Assembly: GCA_018287875.1 (NCBI GenBank)
Contig: JAGVVL010000017.1
Location: 3,038,001-3,102,000, forward strand
Direction: 5' to 3'
Origin: Nigrospora sphaerica
Taxonomy: Eukaryota; Ascomycota; Sordariomycetes; Amphisphaeriales; Apiosporaceae
Length of the DNA: 64,000 nucleotides
In this document: positions 45,175-54,900 of the stretch, in pieces
Layout: each line of letters opens with the position of its first letter
Numbering within the stretch: the first letter of the stretch is position 1
Program-made: the position numbers and the translations under genes
Notes under the pieces: model-generated
Told to the model about the DNA's origin: nothing
The model's database searches: none
The model's input: the letters and a program-made list of their open reading frames with translations, nothing else

Positions 45175-48100
45175 TATTCATGCGTCCGCAAGGCAGCTTC
45201 ATCGAGCAGATGCCTCCAGGAATCAGCAATGCTTCCGGCCAGACAAACTTGTTCCAGGGACAAGGCCACAGCCGCCAGCAGTCGCGTTTCAGCTTTGCCA
45301 ATGAAAGCACGTCTAGCTCCACCAACGTGAAGCTGTCGGCAAACCCGAGAATCATGGCCCAGCAATCGTCCATGATGCCTTCGTCTTCGTTTCATTCCCA
45401 GCCCGGCAGCCAGTTTTACGCCTCCTCGATGCCGGGACCGCCTCCAGGTCTCAAGTCGACTGGAACGCCGCCCGTGAGTGGTGGCATGTTCAGCCAGGGC
45501 CACTCGTTTGGCAACTCGGGTTTTGGTGTGGCATCAAAGGATTCTAGCGAGGTGTTGCAGAATCTACTCCGCGGCAGAGGCGCGGGCAGCAGCCAGGTCC
45601 ACGATGCGGGAAAGCGTGAGTACTTTTCTACTTTTCCTAACCAATACCCGCCCTCTTCCTCCTCCACCCCAGCTCCTGCTTCCGGCGCCGGCATCATGGC
45701 ATCGCTCTACGGTTCCCAGCCTGGAGCCTTCCAAGACTTCGGTCCTAAGCAGAAGAAAAAGGGGAAGAAGCACAGACACGCTAACACTTCCTCCTCTGGG
45801 GGGAGTGGCTTAGTAGTAGATCTTGCGGACCCGAGCATCCTGCAGGCACGCACGCTGCACCAGCAACAGGGCAACAATGCCGGCGTTGGACAGGGGCTGT
45901 TTGGGGGCGGACAGAGCCAAGGTGGGTACAACCCCAGCATGATGTACAGTGCCGGTGCCGGATACGGGAGGTGGTAGTTGCTCCATAGACATGTGGGGGT
46001 CGCCATGGAGGGGCGACGACGCGTTTGTTACGATGTTTCAGCAATGATGTACGAGTTGGGCGTCAAGGCTTTACGACAAGGCTCAAGACGGAGTTTAGGT
46101 TGCTTTTCCTTTCCCCTCACTGTGGTTCAGCGAGCATTGCAAAGAGGCACGATCCAGGCATGGATCAGGGGATGCATAGGCGTTGGTTCCGCTCTGTGGA
46201 AACAAGTTTGCGTTTCTCGATGGGCGTCATCCTTTTTTTCCCTCTTTCTTCTTCTCCTTCTTCCCGCCGACCGAAGACACTTCTGCTATGGGCACTGGCA
46301 CCTTGCAACATCATACCATGGTCATGGGAGTTCACGCCAGGCAAGCCATCGTCGTCTTCCACGCAGAATCCATGTATGTTAACATACAGATCAAGCCATA
46401 AGAACCACCCAGGGCTGGTCAAATATAGCTTTTCTGTTTCACTAAAACCAAGCCGCCATCCTGTATCTCTGCGGACGACGACGATGGAGCCTGTGACGTG
46501 ACACCGACATTAAGCATTGTTTCATCCTCATAAAATGGATGAGACTGGCAGCTGACGATGGCTTTTTCTTTTCTAGATGACGAGTTCCTACCGGTCGACG
46601 AGTCCTCCATCGACGCGCTGGTGTCGGATTCGCACCCGCTGGACTTTGGAACCCCGGCTTTCGGGCACGCGCACCAGCCGACGCCTGCTGTGCCGCCTGG
46701 ACTGAATATCGTGCCAGCGCTTGCGCAGGCCCATTTCGGAGAGGCCAGTGCAGTCATCCGTCCGCCCTCAATCCAGCAGGGCACAGCCGTGGTGCGCCCG
46801 CCCCCACCCGCCGTTCCGCGGCCGGTTACGCCCCTCGCGCCCCTCAAGCCCACAGCCACGCCGAAGAAGGGCCCCAAGGGTGAGGCGACGCCGGCGGCGA
46901 CAGATGCTCGCAAGAACATCAAGGAGTTGGCCGTTGAGAGTGGCCTCTCGCAGGATATCGCCGCCCAATCGTCGAGCGCACCCCCAGGGAAGGCTGTTTT
47001 GCAGGAGGAAGACTTCCCGGCGCTTGATTCCGTGAGGGCGTCGCCTGCCAAGGCCGACGCGGCCACCCCCTCCAAGCCGGCCAGTTCGGCCAAGGCGCCC
47101 CAATCCAAGAAGGCCGCGGCCGAGCCATCTGCCAAACCTACGGCTCCGAAGACGGCTGCCAAGGCTGATAAGCGACCGACGCCCAGCACCTTGGACATTG
47201 CCGCGGCCACCAGGGCGGCCACTCTCGTCAAGGAGGCGCCGGCGACGAGCGATGTTGCCAAGACGGCGGAGCCCGTGACCTCCGCATCTGGTTCGGTCCC
47301 TAAGCCTTATGCATCTGTCTTGCCGACGCCGACGCCCACTACGGCCTCTGTCTCCTCACCTCTGACCCGCGCTGCTCCCAAGACGATTCGACTTGTGCAG
47401 ACGCCCAAGACGGAACTGCCGCCGAGCGTCCCCCCGGCCGCCGCATCCTCGATCCGCGCCGCTGCCTTGTCGGCTGGTGCTCACCGGCCCGGTACCCCGG
47501 CCAGCGAAGCGATTTCCGACTCTGCCTCCGTTATTAGTGCATCGGTGTCGGCTTCCCGGACCAGCTCGCCCCCGCCCACCAAGATCGGGTCCGCATCGGT
47601 ACGCGCGACGACAAAGAGCCAACAGCGCAAGCAACGCAAGGAGGCATCGAAGGAAGCCACTAGCGCCATTATCGAGGAAACGAAGGTCCCGGAGAAGGAG
47701 GTGGAGATTGCTCCCATCCTTGGCCGGAAGAAGAAGCAAAAGAAGGAAAAGAAGCCCAAGCCTGCGACCACGGCCAGCCCCACTGTCAGCCGCCCCGGGA
47801 CGCCAGTCGCAGCGCCCATGGCCGAGGTCGCCCTGCCTGCTACTGGTACGGCCGAAAAGACGGCCGCCGGCGGAGATGAGAAGCCGGCGCCCAAGGACAA
47901 GGCAGCGAAGAAGCCGACGACGGAGTCTCCGGCCAAGGCCAAGGACGTCAGAGGCCGGCAGGAGGCGAAGAGCCCTCCCAGGAGCCCCGGGCCCGTCGAC
48001 ACGTCGATCCGACTGAACGAGTCGACCAAGACGACTGTTCTGACGCCCGATTACGTTACTGCCACGCCCGAGCCCCGACCGGAGCCCGTCTACGAGGGCG

Positions 48101-49053
48101 CCGTGGGCGAGGTGCCCAGCCTGCCCGAGATTCTGCAGAGCCTCATCGAGGAGGGTGAGTTGCCGGACCCGGACGAGTTGAGCCTCTTCAAAGCATCGCC
48201 GCCTTCTCGCCTGGATATGGAGAAGCAGCTGCCCAGCTCGCTGCCGCCCACGGTCAAGTCGGTGGTCAGCAAAGAGGACGAGGCGGAACTGGCCGCGTTC
48301 CGTCCTGTACGCAAGGTCGTCAACGGCCACCGCGTGCTTCTGACCCCCAACGGCGACTTCATTCTCAATCTGACGGAGGAGGAGGAGGAGCGCTTTCTCG
48401 AGCTCCAGGCCCGCGTGGCCCAGAGCAACAGCTTCCCTACTGCCTTCTCCCATCCCAAGTACAACGCGCCCGGCGCCGGGTTCAGCCTGATCAACGGCCG
48501 AGCCGTGCCCAACGGACTGCCCTCGTTCTTCCCGGCCGCACCAGGCAGTTTCCCGCAGGATCCCGTTGGCAAGATGCACCGCGAGGAGGCCATCGGCTGC
48601 ATCAACCAGCACGTGCTGCCGTCGCTCAACCTGGGCAGCTACAAGCCCAACTCGACCTTCCCGAACGGCAGCCCGGCCAGTCTGCAGGCACTGGCGCCTT
48701 GGCTGAGCCCCAAGTACTCGCGCGGCGGCAGCGGTCGTGATCCATCTTTTGACGTCGGCGGCGGCCACCATCACCACGTCGGCAGCATCACCCCCGCGAA
48801 CATGGCAGCCGACGGCAGTGTGTTCCCCCACGTACACAGCGTTGACAGCCCGCATGAAAATTGGGACGACGAGGACGAGGACGGCATGGGCGGCGAAGGG
48901 GGCGCATCGTCGCCGGCCATCGGTAGCACGCCCCTTATGAGCATCGACGAGGCCGAGCAGGTGCTCGCGGCCGCCAAGAAGCAGCACGAGGCCACGGACA
49001 AGAAGTTCCGCCAGTCCATGGCCCGCCTCCGCCGCCAGTTCGGCCTGCATTGA
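43344..49053 (+). CDS. not4: Not4 E3 ubiquitin ligase of the CCR4-NOT complex (single-gene model)
   Basis: Predicted CDS is join(43344..43387,43459..43525,43591..43703,43757..45615,45673..45921,46577..49053), 1602 aa. A C4C4 RING (15-57) starts CPLCIEEFDLSDRNFRPCPC; a coiled linker, an RRM (about 122-200) and a CCCH finger (CSAWLRHEQCGNRQCMFLH) follow. There is a Q16 tract at 532-547. Exon 6 encodes DDEFLPVDESSIDAL, a Ser/Ala/Pro/Lys-rich region with KSQQRKQRKEASKE and GRKKKQKKEKK, a block with LTPNGDFILNLTEEEEERFL and GRAVPNG, and a final coiled coil. I recall the same C-terminal blocks in Aspergillus Not4, so I join the two large frames. Alternatively not4 ends with GRW at 45977 and a second gene starts at 46558 (MAFSFLDDEFLP). 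The ligase acts with CCR4-NOT in deadenylation and co-translational quality control. Confidence 0.8.
45126..45173 (+). repeat. (CAG/CAA)16 tract encoding polyglutamine in Not4
   Basis: Sixteen consecutive Gln codons, mostly CAG with two early CAA interruptions, between MTP and LFMRP. It lies in the low-complexity region after the CCCH finger. Confidence 0.95.
45616..45672 (+). other. Probable 57-nt intron of not4 that is open in frame
   Basis: GTGAGT donor, CCTAAC branch site, a C/T-rich tract and CAG acceptor make a textbook intron. Its length is a multiple of three and it contains no stop, so plain ORF reading runs through it and adds 19 residues (REYFSTFPNQYPPSSSSTPA). Confidence 0.8.
45922..46576 (+). 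other. Long putative intron of not4 containing an alternative stop
   Basis: The donor GTGGGT at 45922 and acceptor TTTTTCTTTTCTAG ending at 46576, with a CTGAC branch at 46552-46556, fit in phase (CAA G|AT GAC). The unspliced frame runs 19 more codons to TAG at 45975-45977. At 655 nt it is far longer than the other introns here, so it may instead be a true intergenic stretch, in which case the C-terminal half is a separate gene with its ATG at 46558. Confidence 0.55.
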
Positions 49054-49227
49054 CTATATGCTGGACTCGCCAAGTCGCCCTGGGGCACCGCTGCCGTCGC
49101 CTACACCTTGGCGGACGCGGCGGCGTGGATGGTGCGCTTCGCCATGGCCGTCGCCGCCGTTGTCGTCAACGCCGCGCTGCGATGGGCGCACGGCCTGCTC
49201 TGTTACCTCCTGCGTGGGCGGTGGTGA
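49051..49227 (+). other. In-frame extension after the not4 stop (candidate stop-codon readthrough)
   Basis: The not4 frame ends RRQFGLH-TGA, and the next codon is CTA. The same frame is then open for 57 codons to TGA at 49225. From the fifth codon on, about 90 percent of third positions are G or C, as in the gene body. The predicted peptide has a long hydrophobic helix (AAWMVRFAMAVAAVVVNAAL) followed by RWAHGLLCYLLRGRW. TGA followed by CTA is the best-known efficient readthrough context in eukaryotes. No intron that would skip the stop in phase was found. Function, if any, could be membrane tethering of a fraction of the protein. Confidence 0.55.
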
Positions 49228-50117
49228 TTTGACGACCGACCGACACTGGCTTGTCGGTCCCTCTTACATTCCCCCGAACGGTGGCAACGGAGGTGATTTT
49301 TGAAAAAGTTATGGCTGTTTGATTCCGCCCCACAACAAAAACAACCAAGCATGATGAAAGCTACGAGCGATGACTTATGTAATGTGTATCTTGTATGATT
49401 ACCGCACCGCATTTGTAACACTACAACAGGGGCATCAAGCGATTGGGCCCCAAGGGAAGAGCTAGAAGAGTCCATGGCTGGGTCGAGCTGGAACAGGGTT
49501 TTGCATTTTTGCATTTGCATTTGCATCAGGTAGCGGTACGGACAAGGGGCATTTGCATAGGGAGGATGACCCGGCGGACAAACAGGGCAACCCTTGTCGG
49601 GAAAGGGAAACCGCCAAAAAGCATTCATGGTGAGTAGGAATAGAAACAGCGTTGATTTTCCCTCCTCCCAGCCGGGTTCCGTAACGGGGTGCATCGTGTG
49701 CACAGTCGCAGATTCAGAGAACGTGATCCTAATAGTTCATGCAGACGGCGACGTCGTTGAAGTTGCCAGACAGAGAGGCCGGAACAAATCCAGTTAGTAG
49801 AACATTACAGCCCTCCCAGATATCCAGTTGAATCCCCCTTTACAATGTGCATATTTGTACATCGTGCCGCAAGTTTTTGACATTTCAAAAATGTAGGCAC
49901 ATTGGATGGCGAGATGCTCCCGGCTCGGAGCGGCGATTGCTGGCCTAACATTGGGTGTGTTGGTCTGAGATAGATTCTCTACAAGGACACTCCACTGGGA
50001 AAACCATTGGCAAACAACAGTATTCGCCTCCCATACCAAATAACAAAACTAGAACTAATTAAGAAGAAAAAAAAGAGAAAGAAAGGGGAGAAAGTTCCTC
50101 GGAAGAGGCAAAAGGAA
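49228..50117. other. Spacer 3' of not4
   Basis: This is A/T-richer noncoding sequence, probably including the not4 3' UTR, with TTTGCATTTGCATTTGCAT repeats at 49508-49526. Pol III termination sequence for the adjacent tRNA gene lies at its right end. No coding frame is supported. Confidence 0.6.
50110..50113 (-). terminator. Pol III terminator of the tRNA-Cys gene
   Basis: On the minus strand a TTTT run follows the tRNA 3' end by four bases. A stronger T8 run at 50067-50074 could serve as backup. Confidence 0.6.
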
Positions 50118-50190
50118 AGGAACGAACGCGATTTGAACGCGTGACCTTAGGATCTGCAATCCCACGCGCTAGCCGCTGCGCCACCGCTCC
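50118..50190 (-). tRNA. tRNA-Cys(GCA): tRNA-Cys (anticodon GCA), no intron
   Basis: The minus strand folds into a complete 73-nt cloverleaf. The acceptor stem is GGAGCGG with TCGTTCC (two G-U pairs), the D stem GCGC/GCGC, the anticodon stem TGGGA/TCCTA with loop TTGCAGA, and the T stem ACGCG/CGCGT with loop TTCAAAT. The anticodon is GCA. The discriminator base is U73, a known identity element of tRNA-Cys. The CCA end is not encoded, as usual in eukaryotes. It lies alone between not4 and not1 in the opposite orientation. Confidence 0.97.
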
Positions 50191-51947
50191 TTAATTGTTG
50201 AAAATAATTCTGTTAACAATAATGATGATCAAACCTTTTCAGATGTGCTGACTCGGTCGGGGCTGATGTGGGGAGATCGAAGAGTTGTGGTCCAAGGGTC
50301 GCGCGGTCTTGGAGTGGGGGACGGGCCCGCTAACATGGATGAGTTGGAAAGCCAAAGGGAGGGACTGTCGGTCGTGATTATGGTTTCCAGTCCTGCCCCT
50401 GGCCAGGATTCCATTGTCTTTTCTTTTTGCTTATTCCATTTTTCCCGTGCTGGTGAATAAGTACATAACACAGTCGACACGCCCATGGGCAGGGGCAAAA
50501 GCAAGCCCTCTGTAGATATCTATCTTGGCGGGCTTTCTCGAGAACAGTTGGGCCCACCAGAAGCAACTGCATATGTAGTCGCTTGCTTGGGGGTGCAGGT
50601 CCTGATTCATAGGTGCATCCTGAGTATGGAGAGCTACTTGATGTATTTCAGGAGGGCACATTGGCTCGGCAAACAGGCTTCCCCGGCAGCTCTGACCAGA
50701 TATGGACAGGGGGAGCTCTGGATTGATGTGCACTGGCACCTGAAGCTTTGGCCGAGGAGGGGCTGAGAGGGGCCGAGGGGGCGGACGGAGGCAACAGCAG
50801 GTACATAATCCCATGTACTCTGCCTGCCTACCTACCTGGACAATTACTTCACCTCCAGCCACTAGAGACTGGCTGACAGATGCACCGGCAAACTTGCCGG
50901 TAGTTGCACCGCCGCGTGGCACACACTGGACGTTGCTGGACCCCCCAAACTGTAAACTTTTGATACCCGGTAAACGGTTCGGCGCGAGCGGACTGGATGG
51001 AAAGACATGGGGAGGCGCGTTGGTGCTGCTGCTGCTCTCACATCCGCCAGGCACCTATGGGCCACAAGGGCCACAACGAAGACAACAATATAAACCGCTG
51101 GCTTTCTCGGGCGACTTGGGGCACGTACTGTCTTTTGGCCTTTTTCCGAGGCCAGAGAAGCCAGCGTCTTTTACCTACGTAGACCTTTTCTGAACCCAGT
51201 CATACAGCGGCGAGTAGTATTGGTAGCACTGACTGTCGACGATTGCGTGGCATGGTTGTAAGTAGAGGAATCGCCGACGAAACCTGATGCAGCGGCGTCC
51301 TGGGAACTGGGTATCGACCTCCAGAAGAGCGGGAGCCAGCTGGCCAGACGGGACGTCAGCCGTCCGCCATTGTCTTGCCTTCTCGGGCAAGCTGCTGGGT
51401 TGCGAGGCAGAGAGGGAGGGATAGGCAGTTGGGCAACGCGCGAGCTGCGAGCGAGTCGGATTGCCCGCCTGGTCACATGACTTCGGGGGACTGGCCCGCC
51501 CATCAACGGAGCATGCGTCTTGGATACCTCAGAAGACTCCCCCGACAACCAGCACAACCACCCAACTACCCTGCTTGAGGACCAAACACTTTACGGTCCG
51601 CCGAAAGCTCTGATCCACCACCTCCCTGGGGAACGACCGCCCCCCGCCAACGGTGCTGCTCTTTTACTCGGCACACAAGCTGCCCGGCAGACAGACGAAG
51701 AGGCTTCTCACGCCTCAGCTCCAAACCAGCATCCATCATCTGTCCACGACCACGGCGGCGACACACCACCCATCATCAACTCGGCCGCCACCACCACCAG
51801 ATCGCCATCGACGTGACCACCGCACCACTCCTTGACCTCCCATCGTCACCAACTGCCCGCCACGCTCGCGCCGTTTCTGCCCTTCGGCATCCTTCTCCTC
51901 CTCCCCCCCTCCTCTCCCTCCAAACCCACGCGACGGCAGCGACCCTC
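50191..51947. other. Upstream region of not1
   Basis: This 1.76 kb lies between the tRNA 5' end and the not1 ATG. The last 450 bases are C-rich and lack upstream ATGs in the not1 frame after 51813, consistent with promoter and leader. A TACCTACCTGG motif is at 50828-50838. I see no gene. Confidence 0.6.
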
Positions 51948-54900
51948 ATGGTCCCTCCACCACCGCCTTCGTCCCAATCGCAATCAAGATCCGGCACCTT
52001 CACTCCCGCTCCGTCCAGCCAGCCGATCCAGACGGGAGGTTTCGGCCATTCTCCCCACCCGTCGCAAGGTGGCATCTTGAGTGCTGCCGCAAGCCCCAGC
52101 ACCAGCAGTCCGTCGGCTGCGAACAACAGCCTTATCAAGATCGTCGTCGCCCAGGTCTTCCTGCTGCTGACCACGCTGAAGGACGACAAGGATCGGGCCA
52201 AGTGGGAGTTGCAGGCAGATCAACTCAAAAAGGTACGTCTGACCCGCCCCTCCCCGGCGCTGAGCCTCCTCCGCACCGCCGGCCTTACCAGCTTGGTGCC
52301 GCTGCACCCCGACACGCCCCTCGCCGGCCTCGTCCGAGATCCCATCGCGTCGGTGTAGCCCTGCCACGTATATACCGACTCCAGTTCCCGTCGGCCTCGT
52401 CCCTGCTCCGTTCTCCTTCTCGCATGCCCTTTTCGTCGTCGTCGTTGTCCTTGTCGTCGTCTTCCCCCTCGTCGCCGGCACCTTTGGTGTGCTTCCCAGC
52501 TGCTAACCCCCCGTCTGCCGTTAGCTCGTCGATGACAACGGTATGGAAGTCTTCTCGAAATATTTCACCCGCCTGGTGACCCAAAATGCCGCCAGCATAT
52601 TTCCGGCAGCCAATAGCCGGCCGGCGCCGAACTCGGCCAACTACTCGTTCCTGGCCACCGAAATGTCCAAGATCTCCCACGACATGGAGCAAGCTTCCAA
52701 AATAGCCGAGTCCATCGAAACGGGGACCGAAGACATCTTCCGCGATTTTGACCTGTCGACCTTCATGGAGCACTTCAAGCTGGACGCGCTCGAGAAGACG
52801 GTGCTGGCTTTAGCCTTTAAATTTGGCGCGCGACCAGACCTCAAGACCAAGGGTATGTCGCCGCAATGGCTCCGAGCCCCTCCCCAAAGGTTGAAATACT
52901 TCAGTACTGACGCGACTCCCCAGCCGACGCCATCCTGTCGACCAACTTTCCCACCTTTGTCAATATAATCTCCCGTCCCGACTACGGTGCCCACGACGAC
53001 CTGACGCCCGAGTTCGTTGCTGCCATCGTGGACCGCTACATCCAGGGCCACCCGCCCAACTTCAATGCTGCGGCCAAGTCGGAGCTGAGTCACAAAGTCA
53101 AATCCCGATGGTCGCAGTCGGACCAGGCCCCGCCAATGCAGGTTCTGGCCTCGCTGGATCTGATTCGCGTCTTGGGTGACAAGCCCCAGAACGCCCTGGC
53201 GCTGCTTATCCAACGGACGGGTCCCGACTTCACGCGCGACGAGGAGACGTGCCTGACGCACCTGCAGAACCGCCCCTCCAACTTGCTGCTCACCGAAGAG
53301 CAAGTGTCCGCGGCCTTGTCCTATACCACCATCAGCCAAACGCCCACTGTCCAAAATCCCTCGGTCCTTGTGGCCGCACTGAGGCGTATCCTACCGCCCG
53401 GCTTCTCCTGGCAGAGCGTCGTCACCTATTTCGATCAGCGTGACGTGCGTTTGTCGTCGGAGCAGTTCTTGCGGCTTTACAAGGCTCTGCTCCCCATTGC
53501 CCAAGACGACAACGTGTCCGACTTCGATATCCAGTTCCTGTGGGGAGGATCGCATTGGGAGCACCCCGAAACCCAGCTCGCTTTCATATGCGCCTTCGCC
53601 TCCTTGACGCCCGAGGAGCTGGATGCCAGCACCATACCCAACCTGCAGCCGACTTTCACCTTGCAGGAGTACGAGCAATCCCCGCCTGACGTCCAGGAGC
53701 GCGCCGCTGTGGCTGTCAAGCACCCGCTGGTTTCGGTGGCGGCGCTGTCGGCCATCTTCCAGGTCGCTCTTCACTCTCTCCACGCGTCCCAGAGCACCGA
53801 GGCCAAGCGGCTTTTCCAGGAGGTAGTGGTGCCCAACCTAGACATCTTCATAGTCTCGGCTTTTGGCGTCCCCAAACCCTGGCCCCTCATGGCCGTGGAC
53901 ACCCTAGTCTCCCTTTTTGACCAGTTCCTCCACAAGAGCTCCGAGTACCATACCTTCGTCATGGACAGTCTCTGGAGGAAAGACAGAGACTGGGTCAAGG
54001 CGCGGCTGATTGATGCTCACGCGCTGAAGCCCCTAGACCTCCCGCTCATCTACGATCATGTCATCAAGCACGGGTGGCTTGACGAGCTGGTCTACTTGCC
54101 CAATGGGTTCGGCTTCGATCTGGCCGCCTTGGCCCACGCCGACAACCGCTTGGACCTGTCCGAATGGGCGCGCAACAACGCAGACAAGGGCACCGAGCTG
54201 GCGCGCCCCCTCCTGCAGTTCTTGTTGATCAAGGGAAACATGGAATCCGCTTACCAGCGACCGCCCGAGGGCCAGCCCCAGCAAAAGAACAGCACCACCC
54301 TCCAGGTGAAGACGGTTGCCGCTCTGCTCCAGATTCTCGAGGATTTCATGCCCAAGGCCCCGGTACAGGAACTCATTGTGGTCCAGCGCGCTTGCATCAT
54401 AGTGTATCCGCGCCTCATCAACTACGGCGAGGGCTACGACGACATCATTGACGCCAACGGCAAAAATGGAAACCATCTGCCGCCACAGGCAAACGCGCGG
54501 ATGGAGGAGCATTACAAAACCATGTACGGCAATGAAGTCCAGGTCAAAGACATTGTCGAGACATTGAAACGGTACAAGCACTCGCGAGACCCGTTGGACC
54601 AGGACATATTCGCCTGTATGATCCATGGGCTCTTTGACGAGTACACGCACTACGTGGATTATCCCCTGGAGGCCTTGGCTACGACTGCTGTGCTCTTCGG
54701 CGGCATCATCTCGCACAAGCTCATCGCGGACCTTCCCCTAAAGATCGGGCTCGGCATGATCCTCGAGGCCGTCCGTGACCACCCCCCCGAAGCCTCCATG
54801 TACAAGTTTGGACTCCAGGCCCTGATGCAGCTCTTCCCTCGATTCGGCGAGTGGCCCGGCTTCTGCAAGCAGCTCACGCAGATCAAGGGCCTGCAGGGCA

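Noticed and set aside
47356..49050. 564-aa minus-strand ORF opposite the not4 C-terminal exon
   Set aside because: Long only because codons of the real gene avoid antisense stops; composition is Arg/Gly/Leu-rich with no recognisable fold.
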